From: Bacillota bacterium
Lineage (GTDB): Bacteria > Bacillota_I > Bacilli_A > RFN20 > CAG-288
DNA: 58,665 nt
Direction of reading: 5' to 3'
NCBI GenBank assembly: GCA_023398335.1
Contig: JAEWSJ010000030.1
Location: 1-58,665, forward strand
Positions within the stretch are counted from its first letter, which is position 1; every line of letters begins with the position of its first letter. Both the position numbers and the translations under genes were made by a program. Positions 41,557 through 50,228 of this stretch are shown piece by piece. Below the pieces are notes generated by a model. That model was not told the DNA's origin. It searched no databases and was given only the letters and a program-made list of their open reading frames with translations.

Positions 41557-44121
41557 TTAATCCCCTTGATATTTTTCTGAATAAGAATATTTGCCGTTTA
41601 ATAATTCTCTTTTACGTCCGCTTGGGAGAATTAGTTGACATGTTGTATTAATAGGTACTTCAACATCAATTATGAACTTTCCATCTTCGATTTTCCAAGA
41701 TGAACTGATTTTACCATAATTAGTTAATGTTGATGCCTTAGCGTATGTTAATCCTCCGCCACAGATTGGAGCAATTTTAAATTCTTTATATCCTGGTTTA
41801 ATCGCTTCAATTCCCGCTACTCGACGATATAAGAAGTCACCAACAGCACCTGAAGCATAATGATTAAACGAAATCATTCCACCAGTTCCATCTGAACCTA
41901 TTTCACAAACACCTTTTTCATTTAATCCATCCCATCTTTCCCATATTGTTGTTCCACCAACTTCTACTTCGTAAAGCCAAGAAGGACATTTAGTATTTAG
42001 TAACATTTTATACGCCGTATCGACTTTATTATTATCCGCAAGGGCGAATAATATATACGGCGTTCCTGGAAATCCAGTCCCAATGCAATAATCGTTCTTT
42101 TTAACTAACTTCTCAAGATTTGACGCCGCTTCTTTTTGTTCATTGGCGTTAAACATTTGGAAATAAAGTGGAAGAACATAACCGGTTTGGAATTCATTAA
42201 GTAATCTTCCTCGACGATTTGTAAATTTTTCAATATATGCGTTTGATACTTTATTTGCTAAACGATCATAATGTTTTTCATCATCTTTTTTCTTTAAAAT
42301 GTGTGCGATTAACGCTAGGGTACGACTGGTATTTTTTAAACTGGCAGTTGCAGTCCACTTCGATCTTTGTTGCCATTGTTGCATTTTTGGAACATCTGGA
42401 GCAACCCAATCTCCAAAATGAAACATCGATAATGTATGCCAGATATACCTATTTTTACCAAAACTGAATAATCGAGCCCAGAACGCACATGCATCCACAT
42501 ACTTTTTCATCGACTCATACATATATTCAAGAATTCTTTTATCACCATTTGATTGATAAAGAGCCCACGGAACTAATACACAAGCATCTCCCCAAAAATC
42601 AATTGCCATTAATGGCATAGTTGTTGGAAAACCATAGCTTTGAGACGGAACGGTATTAGGAATACCGCCGGTCTTTCTTTGCTCAGCTTTAACGTCAACT
42701 AACCACTTAGATAAGAAACGAGATACATCAAAGTTAAAACATGCAGTCGGTGAGAATATTGCGATATCTCCAGTCCATCCCATTCTTTCATCTCTTTGTG
42801 GACAATCTGTTGGAATATCCATGAAATTAGATTTAGCACTCCAACAAATATTACTTTGTAATTTGTTAAGTTTTTCCGATGAACAAGAGAAATCACCTAT
42901 TTGTTCAATATCCGAATATAAAGCATATCCACTAATCTCAAAATCATCGATATCGATACCTTCAACTGAAATATATCTAAATCCCATATAAGTAAATGTT
43001 GGAGAATATTCTTGTTTTCCCTCGCGACATATATACTTTAATGTGGCTTTAGCCGTTCTTAAAAACACTGTATTTAAATCTCCTTCCGGAGTAAGAATCT
43101 CAGCGTGCTTAATTATTATAACTTGACCTTTTTTTGCGTTCTTAATACGAATATTAATAACTCCTGCAAAATTTTGCTTAAAGTCAAATATTAATTCACC
43201 TTTACTACCTGTTTTAATAAATTCTGCCTTCATCGTCTCATGACGAATAACCGGAGAACCATATTCAGCGATTATTCTAGGACTGATGGATATTTTTTCG
43301 TATGTTGCTTGCCGGTAATTTATCTTATTAATATCAACATTGGCATCATATGTCTCTCCATCGTAGAAATCAGCTTCAAGAACATTTCCTTCTTCAGTTA
43401 CTTGCCACGAAGTATCAGATCCGACAATTTCTTTCGTCCCATCTTTATATAAAATATGCATTTCACATAATAAAGCTTGTCGCGGCGCAGTAATTCGATT
43501 TGCTCTAGTAAAGACGAATGACCCAACAGCCCAACCACCTGAAATAACAAAGGATAATTCATCTCCATCTTTAATCTTTGAGGTCAAATCATAAGTTTGA
43601 TATTGAAGGAAAGATTTATAGGAAGTAAATCCCGGAGCAAAATAACGTTCTCCAACTTTCTTGTTATTTATTTTTACATCGTAAATACCTAAAGCAGTGG
43701 AATACAGTCTAATTTGTTCGACTTCTTTCCTTATATTTATTCTTTTTTTGAATGTCATAATTTTTGGTGAGCATCTTTTTTCTTTAAAAATATACTCTCC
43801 ATCACTTATCCACTTACCATTCCATTTTTCATCGTAAAAACCAGTTTCAAAATCAACTGTTTTTACCGCTGTATCATTATCTGAATCAACAACTTCAATT
43901 TTCGCTTTATAGGAAGAAAATGGCTTGAGTTTTGGTCCATCATAAACGATTCTAACTTCATCAACAACTTCTTTTCTCCATTCACCGACAGAAATAATAA
44001 CTTTAGAAATAGAAACATTCTTTTTATCACTTTCAAGAATATATGAAAAACAAGGATGTAAGTTATCTGTAACACAGTTATATTCGACTTCTTCACAAGT
44101 GAACTTAATTATTTTAACCAT
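41557..44121 (-). CDS. Alpha-L-rhamnosidase, glycoside hydrolase family 78
   Basis: The 854-residue enzyme removes terminal L-rhamnose from plant or bacterial glycans and glycosides. Parts in order: N-terminal beta domain (WNGKWIS near 95), sugar-binding jelly roll with FAPGFTSYKSFLQYQTYDLT (about 162-181), the catalytic (alpha/alpha)6 barrel with DCPQRDERMGWTGD (about 441-454), WERWDGLNEKG near 725, and a C-terminal beta domain with VPINTTCQLILP. The two motifs hold the expected acid and base Glu residues. There is no signal peptide, so substrates are probably imported first by the symporter next to it. GGAG ribosome site. Confidence 0.95.
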   Translation of the reverse strand: MVKIIKFTCEEVEYNCVTDNLHPCFSYILESDKKNVSISKVIISVGEWRKEVVDEVRIVYDGPKLKPFSSYKAKIEVVDSDNDTAVKTVDFETGFYDEKWNGKWISDGEYIFKEKRCSPKIMTFKKRINIRKEVEQIRLYSTALGIYDVKINNKKVGERYFAPGFTSYKSFLQYQTYDLTSKIKDGDELSFVISGGWAVGSFVFTRANRITAPRQALLCEMHILYKDGTKEIVGSDTSWQVTEEGNVLEADFYDGETYDANVDINKINYRQATYEKISISPRIIAEYGSPVIRHETMKAEFIKTGSKGELIFDFKQNFAGVINIRIKNAKKGQVIIIKHAEILTPEGDLNTVFLRTAKATLKYICREGKQEYSPTFTYMGFRYISVEGIDIDDFEISGYALYSDIEQIGDFSCSSEKLNKLQSNICWSAKSNFMDIPTDCPQRDERMGWTGDIAIFSPTACFNFDVSRFLSKWLVDVKAEQRKTGGIPNTVPSQSYGFPTTMPLMAIDFWGDACVLVPWALYQSNGDKRILEYMYESMKKYVDACAFWARLFSFGKNRYIWHTLSMFHFGDWVAPDVPKMQQWQQRSKWTATASLKNTSRTLALIAHILKKKDDEKHYDRLANKVSNAYIEKFTNRRGRLLNEFQTGYVLPLYFQMFNANEQKEAASNLEKLVKKNDYCIGTGFPGTPYILFALADNNKVDTAYKMLLNTKCPSWLYEVEVGGTTIWERWDGLNEKGVCEIGSDGTGGMISFNHYASGAVGDFLYRRVAGIEAIKPGYKEFKIAPICGGGLTYAKASTLTNYGKISSSWKIEDGKFIIDVEVPINTTCQLILPSGRKRELLNGKYSYSEKYQGD

Positions 44122-44193
44122 TATGATCTCCTTAAATAACCATATTTCTTATATTAATAATATACAAGAGAATCATTAATGTAAGAAATAAAG

Positions 44194-44248
44194 AAAAGAG
44201 ACTGTATTTATATTAGATTGTTTATTTACAATTCATACAGTCTCTTTT
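44194..44248 (-). terminator. Terminator of the GH3 operon
   Basis: A 14-bp perfect stem (AAAAGAGACTGTAT / ATACAGTCTCTTTT) surrounds a smaller inner hairpin (ATTGT / ACAAT). It is followed by TTTTCTTTATTT on the minus strand. Confidence 0.85.
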
Positions 44249-44261
44249 AAATTTTAACTAA

Positions 44262-44738
44262 TTATTCTTTAACAATCTTAAAGAAACTTGCAACAACACT
44301 AGCTAACCAAGCAATTATATAGAATACGAATCCAGCAATTGCTACGCCAGCAGAACTCATGTTTTCTGGAGTTTGAACTTCAGCAATGACATCTTTATTA
44401 GAACCAAAGATAAAAGCTAAACCCTCAGCGCGTGATGATATAAATAAGATTAATGATGCTACTAATAAGACCGCACCAACAACTCTTAATACACCAACAC
44501 CTATGTTTGATACATCTCCAACTTTACCTTCAAACTTGAATTGTGATAGAGCAATAGCTCCACATAAAGCTAGGATGGCAAATATCGACATAACAATAAC
44601 AGAACTTTCGTTTGTTCCTTTGAAATAACCAGTAGCAGTACCATTGATTAAATAAAGAATAAAAGCAATTAATCCAGTGAGAGCAGCACCAGCGGCAATG
44701 TAATTACCAACTGTTTGTTTTTTTAGAAACTCTTTCAT
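44262..44738 (-). CDS. Four-span membrane protein encoded with the GH3 enzyme
   Basis: The start at 44738 gives 158 residues and has an AGGAGA site inside the end of the GH3 gene; a longer frame to 44804 lies within that gene and is not credible. There are four spans (about 13-31, 47-66, 83-103, 130-152), and the loop between spans 3 and 4 is outside and polar. It begins 1 base after the GH3 stop, so the two are translationally coupled. I recognise no motif. It may hold or help insert the membrane-tethered GH3 enzyme; this is inferred from coupling alone. Confidence 0.75.
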   Translation of the reverse strand: MKEFLKKQTVGNYIAAGAALTGLIAFILYLINGTATGYFKGTNESSVIVMSIFAILALCGAIALSQFKFEGKVGDVSNIGVGVLRVVGAVLLVASLILFISSRAEGLAFIFGSNKDVIAEVQTPENMSSAGVAIAGFVFYIIAWLASVVASFFKIVKE

Positions 44739-44739
44739 T

Positions 44740-47700
44740 TTATTCCATCTCCTTTTTCTTACCAAATAATGATAATGCACACCAGCCTGCAGCGGCAATT
44801 CCACCTACGACATAGCTTGTAACGTTAATTCCGTTAATTGCTAATTCCCAGGACGGAGTTACTCTTGTAGTACTGATATTTAAGATAGCACTATTGGCAA
44901 ATGCGTATAATTGATATTTCATAGCAAGTCTTGAGGCATCAACTAAAGCTTGATCGTGTTTAACACTTTCTGGGCTTAAGTATCCCCATGTTGCATCAAC
45001 GCCAGTTTTACCTAAATTTAAATGTGAGTTATTGCCTGCAAAGTCAGCCATTTGTGTAACGGTTGCCATTGCGCAGCTTTCAGGATTGAAATAATATGCA
45101 TTGTTCATCATATCAGTTGAAATGAGACCTTTGAAGTTCCATTCATTACGGATTAACGAGACTAACATACCAGTATGATGTGAAGCGTTGATTGCGCCGA
45201 TACGGTTGAAAGCAACCATTAAACCTAAAGCGTCACCTTCTTCAACAGAACCTTGGAATCCACGTAAGTCAGTTTCACGGAACTTTTGTTCGTTCATATA
45301 AACTGAAATACCAGATCTATTGTGTTCTTGATCATTGAAACCAATATGTTTTGGACCCGAGATAATACCAAACTTTCTTGTTCCTTTGGTTAATTCAGTA
45401 CCAATAATATTACAAAGCATTGGATCTTCAGAAGGATATTCAGTATTTCTACCATTGTATGGACTTCTGTGATAATTTAATGCAGCACCCCAAATTTGAT
45501 AATTTCCAATCCAGAGGCCAACATTACCTAATAAGCAACCCCAATCATAAGCAAGATTTGGACTGAAAGCGGAACCTAATAAAGTTTGAGAGTTAACACA
45601 AGCTTTGAATTTTCCAGCTTCTGTTGTTGGATCGACGAAGTATGGATCTACGGAAGCAGATTCACCATTATTGGTGGATAAAGCTTTAGAATTGAATCCG
45701 TTTGGTCCATCGTTTTGTTTAACAATTGGATTTTCAATATTTGTTAATTCATCTGATTGTGAGCCACCATGTGCGATAGCACCTAAGGCTTCTTCAGCTG
45801 GAATAGCATCGACTAATTTATCCCAATATTCATCATCGATATTAGTTAATTGATCATAGCCGATTGATTCAGCATTGAACTTTGTTCCAGCAACACCATC
45901 AACATTAGATACTGTATCTGTTGTTTTAACGGTATATTGTTGGTTGCGTAATTCTTTAATCCATTCATCTTTCTTAGGACTATCTGCAAGAGTTAATCCT
46001 TTACCATTATTGATGGTATTGTAATCAACTGGATAAGTACTTTCCCATTTAGATCTAGAAAGATATGTTGTTGAACCAGGTAAATAGTAGTTCATATTTG
46101 CATTATCAACAACGTTGGTAATCTTTGTACCGGAATCGGAAACAGAATATGTTGTTACATCTGTACCACCATCATTAGACCAAGTTTTAACACGGTTTGT
46201 ATTACCAGCTTTATCTGGAGTGTGGCCTTGTCTTGCCATGATGTTATTTAAAGCATCGTGTGCGCCATTACCAGTTGAGAAGTAATATGTACCTGCATCC
46301 ATAATATATGTTTTGGCTTTGGTATAGTCATAGCTAGCCATATACTTTGTTGGAACAGATATTTCAACTTGTTTTGTTTGTCCAGCTTCAACATATACTT
46401 TGTCGGAATTCAAGAACTGAATTGCGCTCTTTTCGATAAAATTAGTTCTATCGTATTCGGTATATGGAGATTGAACGAATAATTCAGCACGAAAATTTCC
46501 AGCTTTATCACTCTTGTTTTTAACGGATATTGTCGCGGTAATATTTCCACCGACCTTATCTTCTACTAAAACATTATTCAATGTTAAATCGTAATCAAGA
46601 TATGATAAGCCATGTCCGAAGGAGTAATTGATTTCTTTGTCATAAGACCAAGAAGTACCTTGAGTTGCACCTGCAGCAGAACTGGCTTTATATGAAGGAT
46701 TAACTATTGAATCATAGTATCTTGTTTCATAGTAGTTATAGCCGGTATAAATACCTTCTACTTCATTAATATATGAACCACCATTATATGTGGCGGAACC
46801 TCCGAAAGAACCAGCCATTGTATTGGCAATAGTTTTATCTGGCCATCTTGGATCAACATAGCCTTCAGATACTATTTCATAATCGGAATAATAATTACCA
46901 CCGAAGTTTTTCATAGCTGGGGATGATGTTGAATCTACTGCGTAGGTATCAGCTAAAGCACCAGTTGGATTTACTGTTCCATCCAAAGCTTGAACAATGC
47001 CAGTAAATTGATAATCATTTGGAATACCAATGTAGGCAATACCATCAACGGCGTAATCACCTCTTACAAGTGGGTCGATTTCGATAGTACAAGATGTATT
47101 AAGAAGAACAACGACCTTGTCACATGTTTGTTTAGCAACTTTAACAACTTCTAATTCATCATCTGATAAAGCTAATGGATTCTTTCCGGTTGGATTACCT
47201 TCAGTATCTAATGCACTGCCTGGTTTATATGTAGAACCTTCACCACCTGGACGTGAGAATGTGACAATACCAACTTTGGCATTAACTTGACTTTCCCATC
47301 CGCTAGTTGCATAACCTTTTGAAACAAACTTATTTGGGTTTACTTCATTTACTTTAAATGTTGTATAATCACCCGCTGTCTTGTTTGGAGAGTTAACATA
47401 ATTCTTTGTAACTTCACCAGTCCAAGCATTTGTTGATTCTGTATACTCCGCAAAAACTTTTTCATAAATACCAGCAACTGTACTATCAAGAGTAAAGCCA
47501 GCATTCTTTAAAGCTTGTGGAAGAATAATTTGATCGGCATTTCCTGCTGCTGATAAATATGGTGAATAGGAAGCACCACCGAATACAGCGACAGTATTTG
47601 CTTTAGCAAGAGGTAAGACAGAATTATCATTCTTCATGATAACCGTTCCTTCCGATCCTTCTCTAATAGCGAATTGTTTAGCCGCAGCCATAACTTCATC

Positions 47701-47892
47701 GCCCGATTTATATGTCGAAACATATTTAGCATTGTCAGAACTTGTAATATAACTTTGAGTTCCGAAAATACCATCAATTGTACCCCTATAACTGTTTACA
47801 AGACCACCTGCTAAAGTAGTAGCAAACCCAATAGATAGTAAGACAGCTGAAGAACCTAATAAGACATTGTTAAGTTTACCTTTTTTTTTCAT
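44740..47892 (-). CDS. Membrane-tethered GH3 beta-glycosidase with permuted domain order
   Basis: The 1050-residue enzyme carries GH3 domains in reverse order. After an N-terminal span (about 9-32) comes the alpha/beta (GH3 C-terminal type) domain (about 75-420, GTVIMKNDNSVLPLAK), a fibronectin-like domain (about 430-560), then the TIM-barrel domain (about 690-1000) with KHIGFNDQEHNR (848-859) and the nucleophile Asp927 in STDMM. It ends in a second span (about 1023-1043) and KKKEME. Ruminococcus albus and Butyrivibrio beta-glucosidases share this reversed order. Both ends being anchored places the enzyme outside the cell. Beta-glucosidase specificity is likely, not certain. Strong GGAGG ribosome site. 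Confidence 0.9.
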   Translation of the reverse strand: MKKKGKLNNVLLGSSAVLLSIGFATTLAGGLVNSYRGTIDGIFGTQSYITSSDNAKYVSTYKSGDEVMAAAKQFAIREGSEGTVIMKNDNSVLPLAKANTVAVFGGASYSPYLSAAGNADQIILPQALKNAGFTLDSTVAGIYEKVFAEYTESTNAWTGEVTKNYVNSPNKTAGDYTTFKVNEVNPNKFVSKGYATSGWESQVNAKVGIVTFSRPGGEGSTYKPGSALDTEGNPTGKNPLALSDDELEVVKVAKQTCDKVVVLLNTSCTIEIDPLVRGDYAVDGIAYIGIPNDYQFTGIVQALDGTVNPTGALADTYAVDSTSSPAMKNFGGNYYSDYEIVSEGYVDPRWPDKTIANTMAGSFGGSATYNGGSYINEVEGIYTGYNYYETRYYDSIVNPSYKASSAAGATQGTSWSYDKEINYSFGHGLSYLDYDLTLNNVLVEDKVGGNITATISVKNKSDKAGNFRAELFVQSPYTEYDRTNFIEKSAIQFLNSDKVYVEAGQTKQVEISVPTKYMASYDYTKAKTYIMDAGTYYFSTGNGAHDALNNIMARQGHTPDKAGNTNRVKTWSNDGGTDVTTYSVSDSGTKITNVVDNANMNYYLPGSTTYLSRSKWESTYPVDYNTINNGKGLTLADSPKKDEWIKELRNQQYTVKTTDTVSNVDGVAGTKFNAESIGYDQLTNIDDEYWDKLVDAIPAEEALGAIAHGGSQSDELTNIENPIVKQNDGPNGFNSKALSTNNGESASVDPYFVDPTTEAGKFKACVNSQTLLGSAFSPNLAYDWGCLLGNVGLWIGNYQIWGAALNYHRSPYNGRNTEYPSEDPMLCNIIGTELTKGTRKFGIISGPKHIGFNDQEHNRSGISVYMNEQKFRETDLRGFQGSVEEGDALGLMVAFNRIGAINASHHTGMLVSLIRNEWNFKGLISTDMMNNAYYFNPESCAMATVTQMADFAGNNSHLNLGKTGVDATWGYLSPESVKHDQALVDASRLAMKYQLYAFANSAILNISTTRVTPSWELAINGINVTSYVVGGIAAAGWCALSLFGKKKEME

Positions 47893-47915
47893 TTTGTCCT
47901 CCTAACCTTAACAAA

Positions 47916-47941
47916 ATTGTAATCCCCTAATAAATTACAAT
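47916..47941 (-). repeat. Inverted repeat in the GH3 5' untranslated region
   Basis: ATTGTAAT and ATTACAAT form an 8-bp perfect stem with a 10-base loop, ending about 24 bases before the GH3 start and just upstream of its ribosome site. There is no T run, so it is not a terminator. It could be an operator or stabilise the mRNA. Confidence 0.5.
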
Positions 47942-48014
47942 CACTAATACGGCGTTTTTTCTTTTAATAGTAATAAGATAAAATAGCTCGTTTTCGTATA
48001 TTCAAATGCTACCA

Positions 48015-48028
48015 TGTAAGCGCTATAA
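48015..48028 (+). promoter_or_regulatory. cre / LacI-family operator-like site upstream of GH3
   Basis: TGTAAGCGCTATAA matches the catabolite-response consensus TGWAARCGYTWWCW at 13 of 14 positions. It is about 125 bases upstream of the GH3 start. A -35-like TTGAAT and a -10-like TATCTT follow on the minus strand, so the site would lie near -60. CcpA or a LacI-family protein is the likely binder; neither gene is in this window. The rest of the 47893-48123 spacer is AT-rich, with a shared motif at 48090-48111. Confidence 0.5.
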
Positions 48029-48123
48029 CTTGATATAGTATGAGCGATTGTTGCATAATAATCTTTAACTTGAATACAATTTATCAAAATTATTCATATT
48101 TAATCACGATTTTCTTAAATATT

Positions 48124-48149
48124 AAAAAAAGCGATAAAAATCGCTTTTT
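48124..48149 (-). terminator. Terminator of the rhaBAD operon
   Basis: A 10-bp stem AAAAAGCGAT / ATCGCTTTTT with a four-base loop is followed by T residues on the minus strand, 6 bases past the rhaD stop. Confidence 0.9.
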
Positions 48150-48154
48150 CATAT

Positions 48155-48973
48155 TTATTCTAGAAAATCTTCATTTAATGTTACTTTAAAAGCCTTTGCT
48201 AATTCTTTGAATTCATCTGCTTGAATAGTTTGTCTTTTTTTATTGGTCATTGATAAAACCTTAACTAATATCTCCGCGCTTTTTTCCACGGTATCAATAA
48301 GTCCAAAAGTTGTATCAAAATCAGGTCCGGTTCCAAATATGCCATGATGAGCCCAGATTGCTAAATCATATTTTTCCATTAGCTTTGATGTTGCAACAGC
48401 AATTTCTCTTCCACCTGGAACCATCCATTTAACCACACCGACTCCTTGTGGGAATACAATTGGACACTCCGTAGCCATTTCCCATAGTTCTCTTGAAAAC
48501 ACTTTATCTTCAAGAGGAAGAACAAAGGTTAAGGCAATAATATTTGTCGCGTGACAGTGATACACAATTCGATAGGCATCATTCGTTCTTTTCTTTACCA
48601 CTTCTAAATTCATCAAATGACTTGGAAGCTCAGAAGTTGGATTTCCACCATTAACTAATCCCCATACAATTTGATATTTAGTACCGTCATCATTAAGTTT
48701 AATAATGCATATTGATTCTTCTGGATTGGATAAAACATTCATCATAAATTTTCCCGATCCAGTAACCATAAAGTATTCGTTAGCTAAAGTTGGAACAGAA
48801 GTACCGATATTTTTCCATTCACCATCATGGAAGCACTCTTTAACATCTTCAACTTCATTGTTCTTTATTCGATAAGAGAGGTTGCCACCATTTCTTTCAT
48901 GCCAGCCCTTCTTCCACCCTTCATCACAAACTCTAATAAATTGTTTTGTAAATTTTGCATCTAATACTTTCAT
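48155..48973 (-). CDS. rhaD: Rhamnulose-1-phosphate aldolase
   Basis: RhaD splits rhamnulose 1-phosphate into DHAP and L-lactaldehyde. The 272-residue zinc aldolase has the class II aldolase/adducin fold. NGGNLSYRI (about 28-36) binds the phosphate. VYHCHATN (about 140-147) supplies two zinc His residues, and AHHGIFGTG near 213 gives the third. Length matches E. coli RhaD. It is the last gene of rhaB-rhaA-rhaD, 3 bases after rhaA. No lactaldehyde reductase or dehydrogenase gene is present in the window. Confidence 0.96.
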   Translation of the reverse strand: MKVLDAKFTKQFIRVCDEGWKKGWHERNGGNLSYRIKNNEVEDVKECFHDGEWKNIGTSVPTLANEYFMVTGSGKFMMNVLSNPEESICIIKLNDDGTKYQIVWGLVNGGNPTSELPSHLMNLEVVKKRTNDAYRIVYHCHATNIIALTFVLPLEDKVFSRELWEMATECPIVFPQGVGVVKWMVPGGREIAVATSKLMEKYDLAIWAHHGIFGTGPDFDTTFGLIDTVEKSAEILVKVLSMTNKKRQTIQADEFKELAKAFKVTLNEDFLE

Positions 48974-48976
48974 ACT

Positions 48977-50227
48977 CTATCCTCTTTTATTTAACACTCT
49001 ATTTTCATAGACATGTATTTCTTCAAGGGCGTCAAGGCCAACTTTAACACCTTCCTTATAGCAGTAGTAATCAAAAACTTTTCCATAATTCATTGTTTTC
49101 AATCTTTCACTTAAGAATAATCTATCGGTGTAATTACCGCTTTTCTCAATCTTTTTTAATAACTCAGTTGGTTCAAGTAACGCTTTAAGAATTGAAATGA
49201 GAGTTGAACGAGCTCCGATTACCCAAGCAGCAATACGATTAATTGAAGCATCGAAGAAATCTAATCCAATCGATGTTTTATCTATAAGATTATTTCTCAC
49301 TAAGGAACGACCAATTTCAATTAATTCATCATCTAAAATTACTACATGATCACTATCCCATCTAACAGGACGAGAAACATGCAATAAAAGATGTGGAACA
49401 TAAAGAAGAACACTGCTTATCTTATCCGATATCATTTCAGTCGGATGGAAATGTCCTGAATCAAGACATAAAGCAATATTATTTTTAGTAGCGTATCCCA
49501 TATAGAATTCATTACTTCCAACTGTATAAGCTTCAACCCCAATACCAAAAACTTTCGATTCAACTGCGTCAATGTTGTATTTTGGATCAATCTTTTCTTC
49601 GAGAATCTTATCTAAACTATCCTTTAATCTAATCCTTGGCTCTAACCGATCATACGGAATATCTTTGTACCCATCTGGAATCCAAATATTAGTAATACAT
49701 GGGACACCTAATTCTTTTCCAAAATATTCACCGATTTTTCTGGCTTTCTTACAATGTTGAATCCAGAAATTTCTAACTTCTTCATTAGGTGAAGATAAAG
49801 TAAATCCGTCTTTAGCTTTTTCATGTGAGAAACAGGTTGGATTAAAATCTAAGCCTAAATGATTCTTCTTTGCAAAATCAACCCAAGTCTTAAAATGTTT
49901 TGGCTCAAGTTTATCTAGATCAACTTTTTCCTTAGTATCCGCATATATTGCGTGAAGATTTAATTTATATTTACCAGGAAGTAAAGATAATACTTCTTCA
50001 ATATCTTGTCGTAATTCATCGATGTTTCTTGCGCGCCCTTTGTAATTACCGGTGGTTTGAATACCTCCGCTTAACTCTTCATTAAAAAGGAATCCTCTAA
50101 CATCATCACCCTGCCAACAATGAAGTGATATTGTTACTTCCTTCAATTTCTTCAATGCTAAATCAGTATCAACACCAATTTGGGCATATTCTCTTTTTAC
50201 TTCCTCGTATTCTTGTTCAATATTCAC
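48977..50227 (-). CDS. rhaA: L-rhamnose isomerase
   Basis: RhaA converts L-rhamnose to L-rhamnulose. The 416-residue TIM-barrel enzyme shows SLHCWQGDDV (about 34-43), DFNPTCFSHEKAKDGFTLSSP (about 142-162), NIWIPDGYKDIP, EAYTVGSNEFYMGY, and CLDSGHFHPTE with metal-binding residues (about 255-265), as in the family. It starts with GTG at 50227, one base after the rhaB stop, with a perfect GGAGGT inside the rhaB end. Tight spacing implies coupled translation. Confidence 0.97.
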   Translation of the reverse strand: MNIEQEYEEVKREYAQIGVDTDLALKKLKEVTISLHCWQGDDVRGFLFNEELSGGIQTTGNYKGRARNIDELRQDIEEVLSLLPGKYKLNLHAIYADTKEKVDLDKLEPKHFKTWVDFAKKNHLGLDFNPTCFSHEKAKDGFTLSSPNEEVRNFWIQHCKKARKIGEYFGKELGVPCITNIWIPDGYKDIPYDRLEPRIRLKDSLDKILEEKIDPKYNIDAVESKVFGIGVEAYTVGSNEFYMGYATKNNIALCLDSGHFHPTEMISDKISSVLLYVPHLLLHVSRPVRWDSDHVVILDDELIEIGRSLVRNNLIDKTSIGLDFFDASINRIAAWVIGARSTLISILKALLEPTELLKKIEKSGNYTDRLFLSERLKTMNYGKVFDYYCYKEGVKVGLDALEEIHVYENRVLNKRG

Positions 50228-50228
50228 T

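Noticed and set aside
47916..47941. Hairpin before the GH3 gene as a terminator
   Set aside because: No T run follows on either strand and it lies just in front of the GH3 ribosome site; kept only as an inverted repeat.
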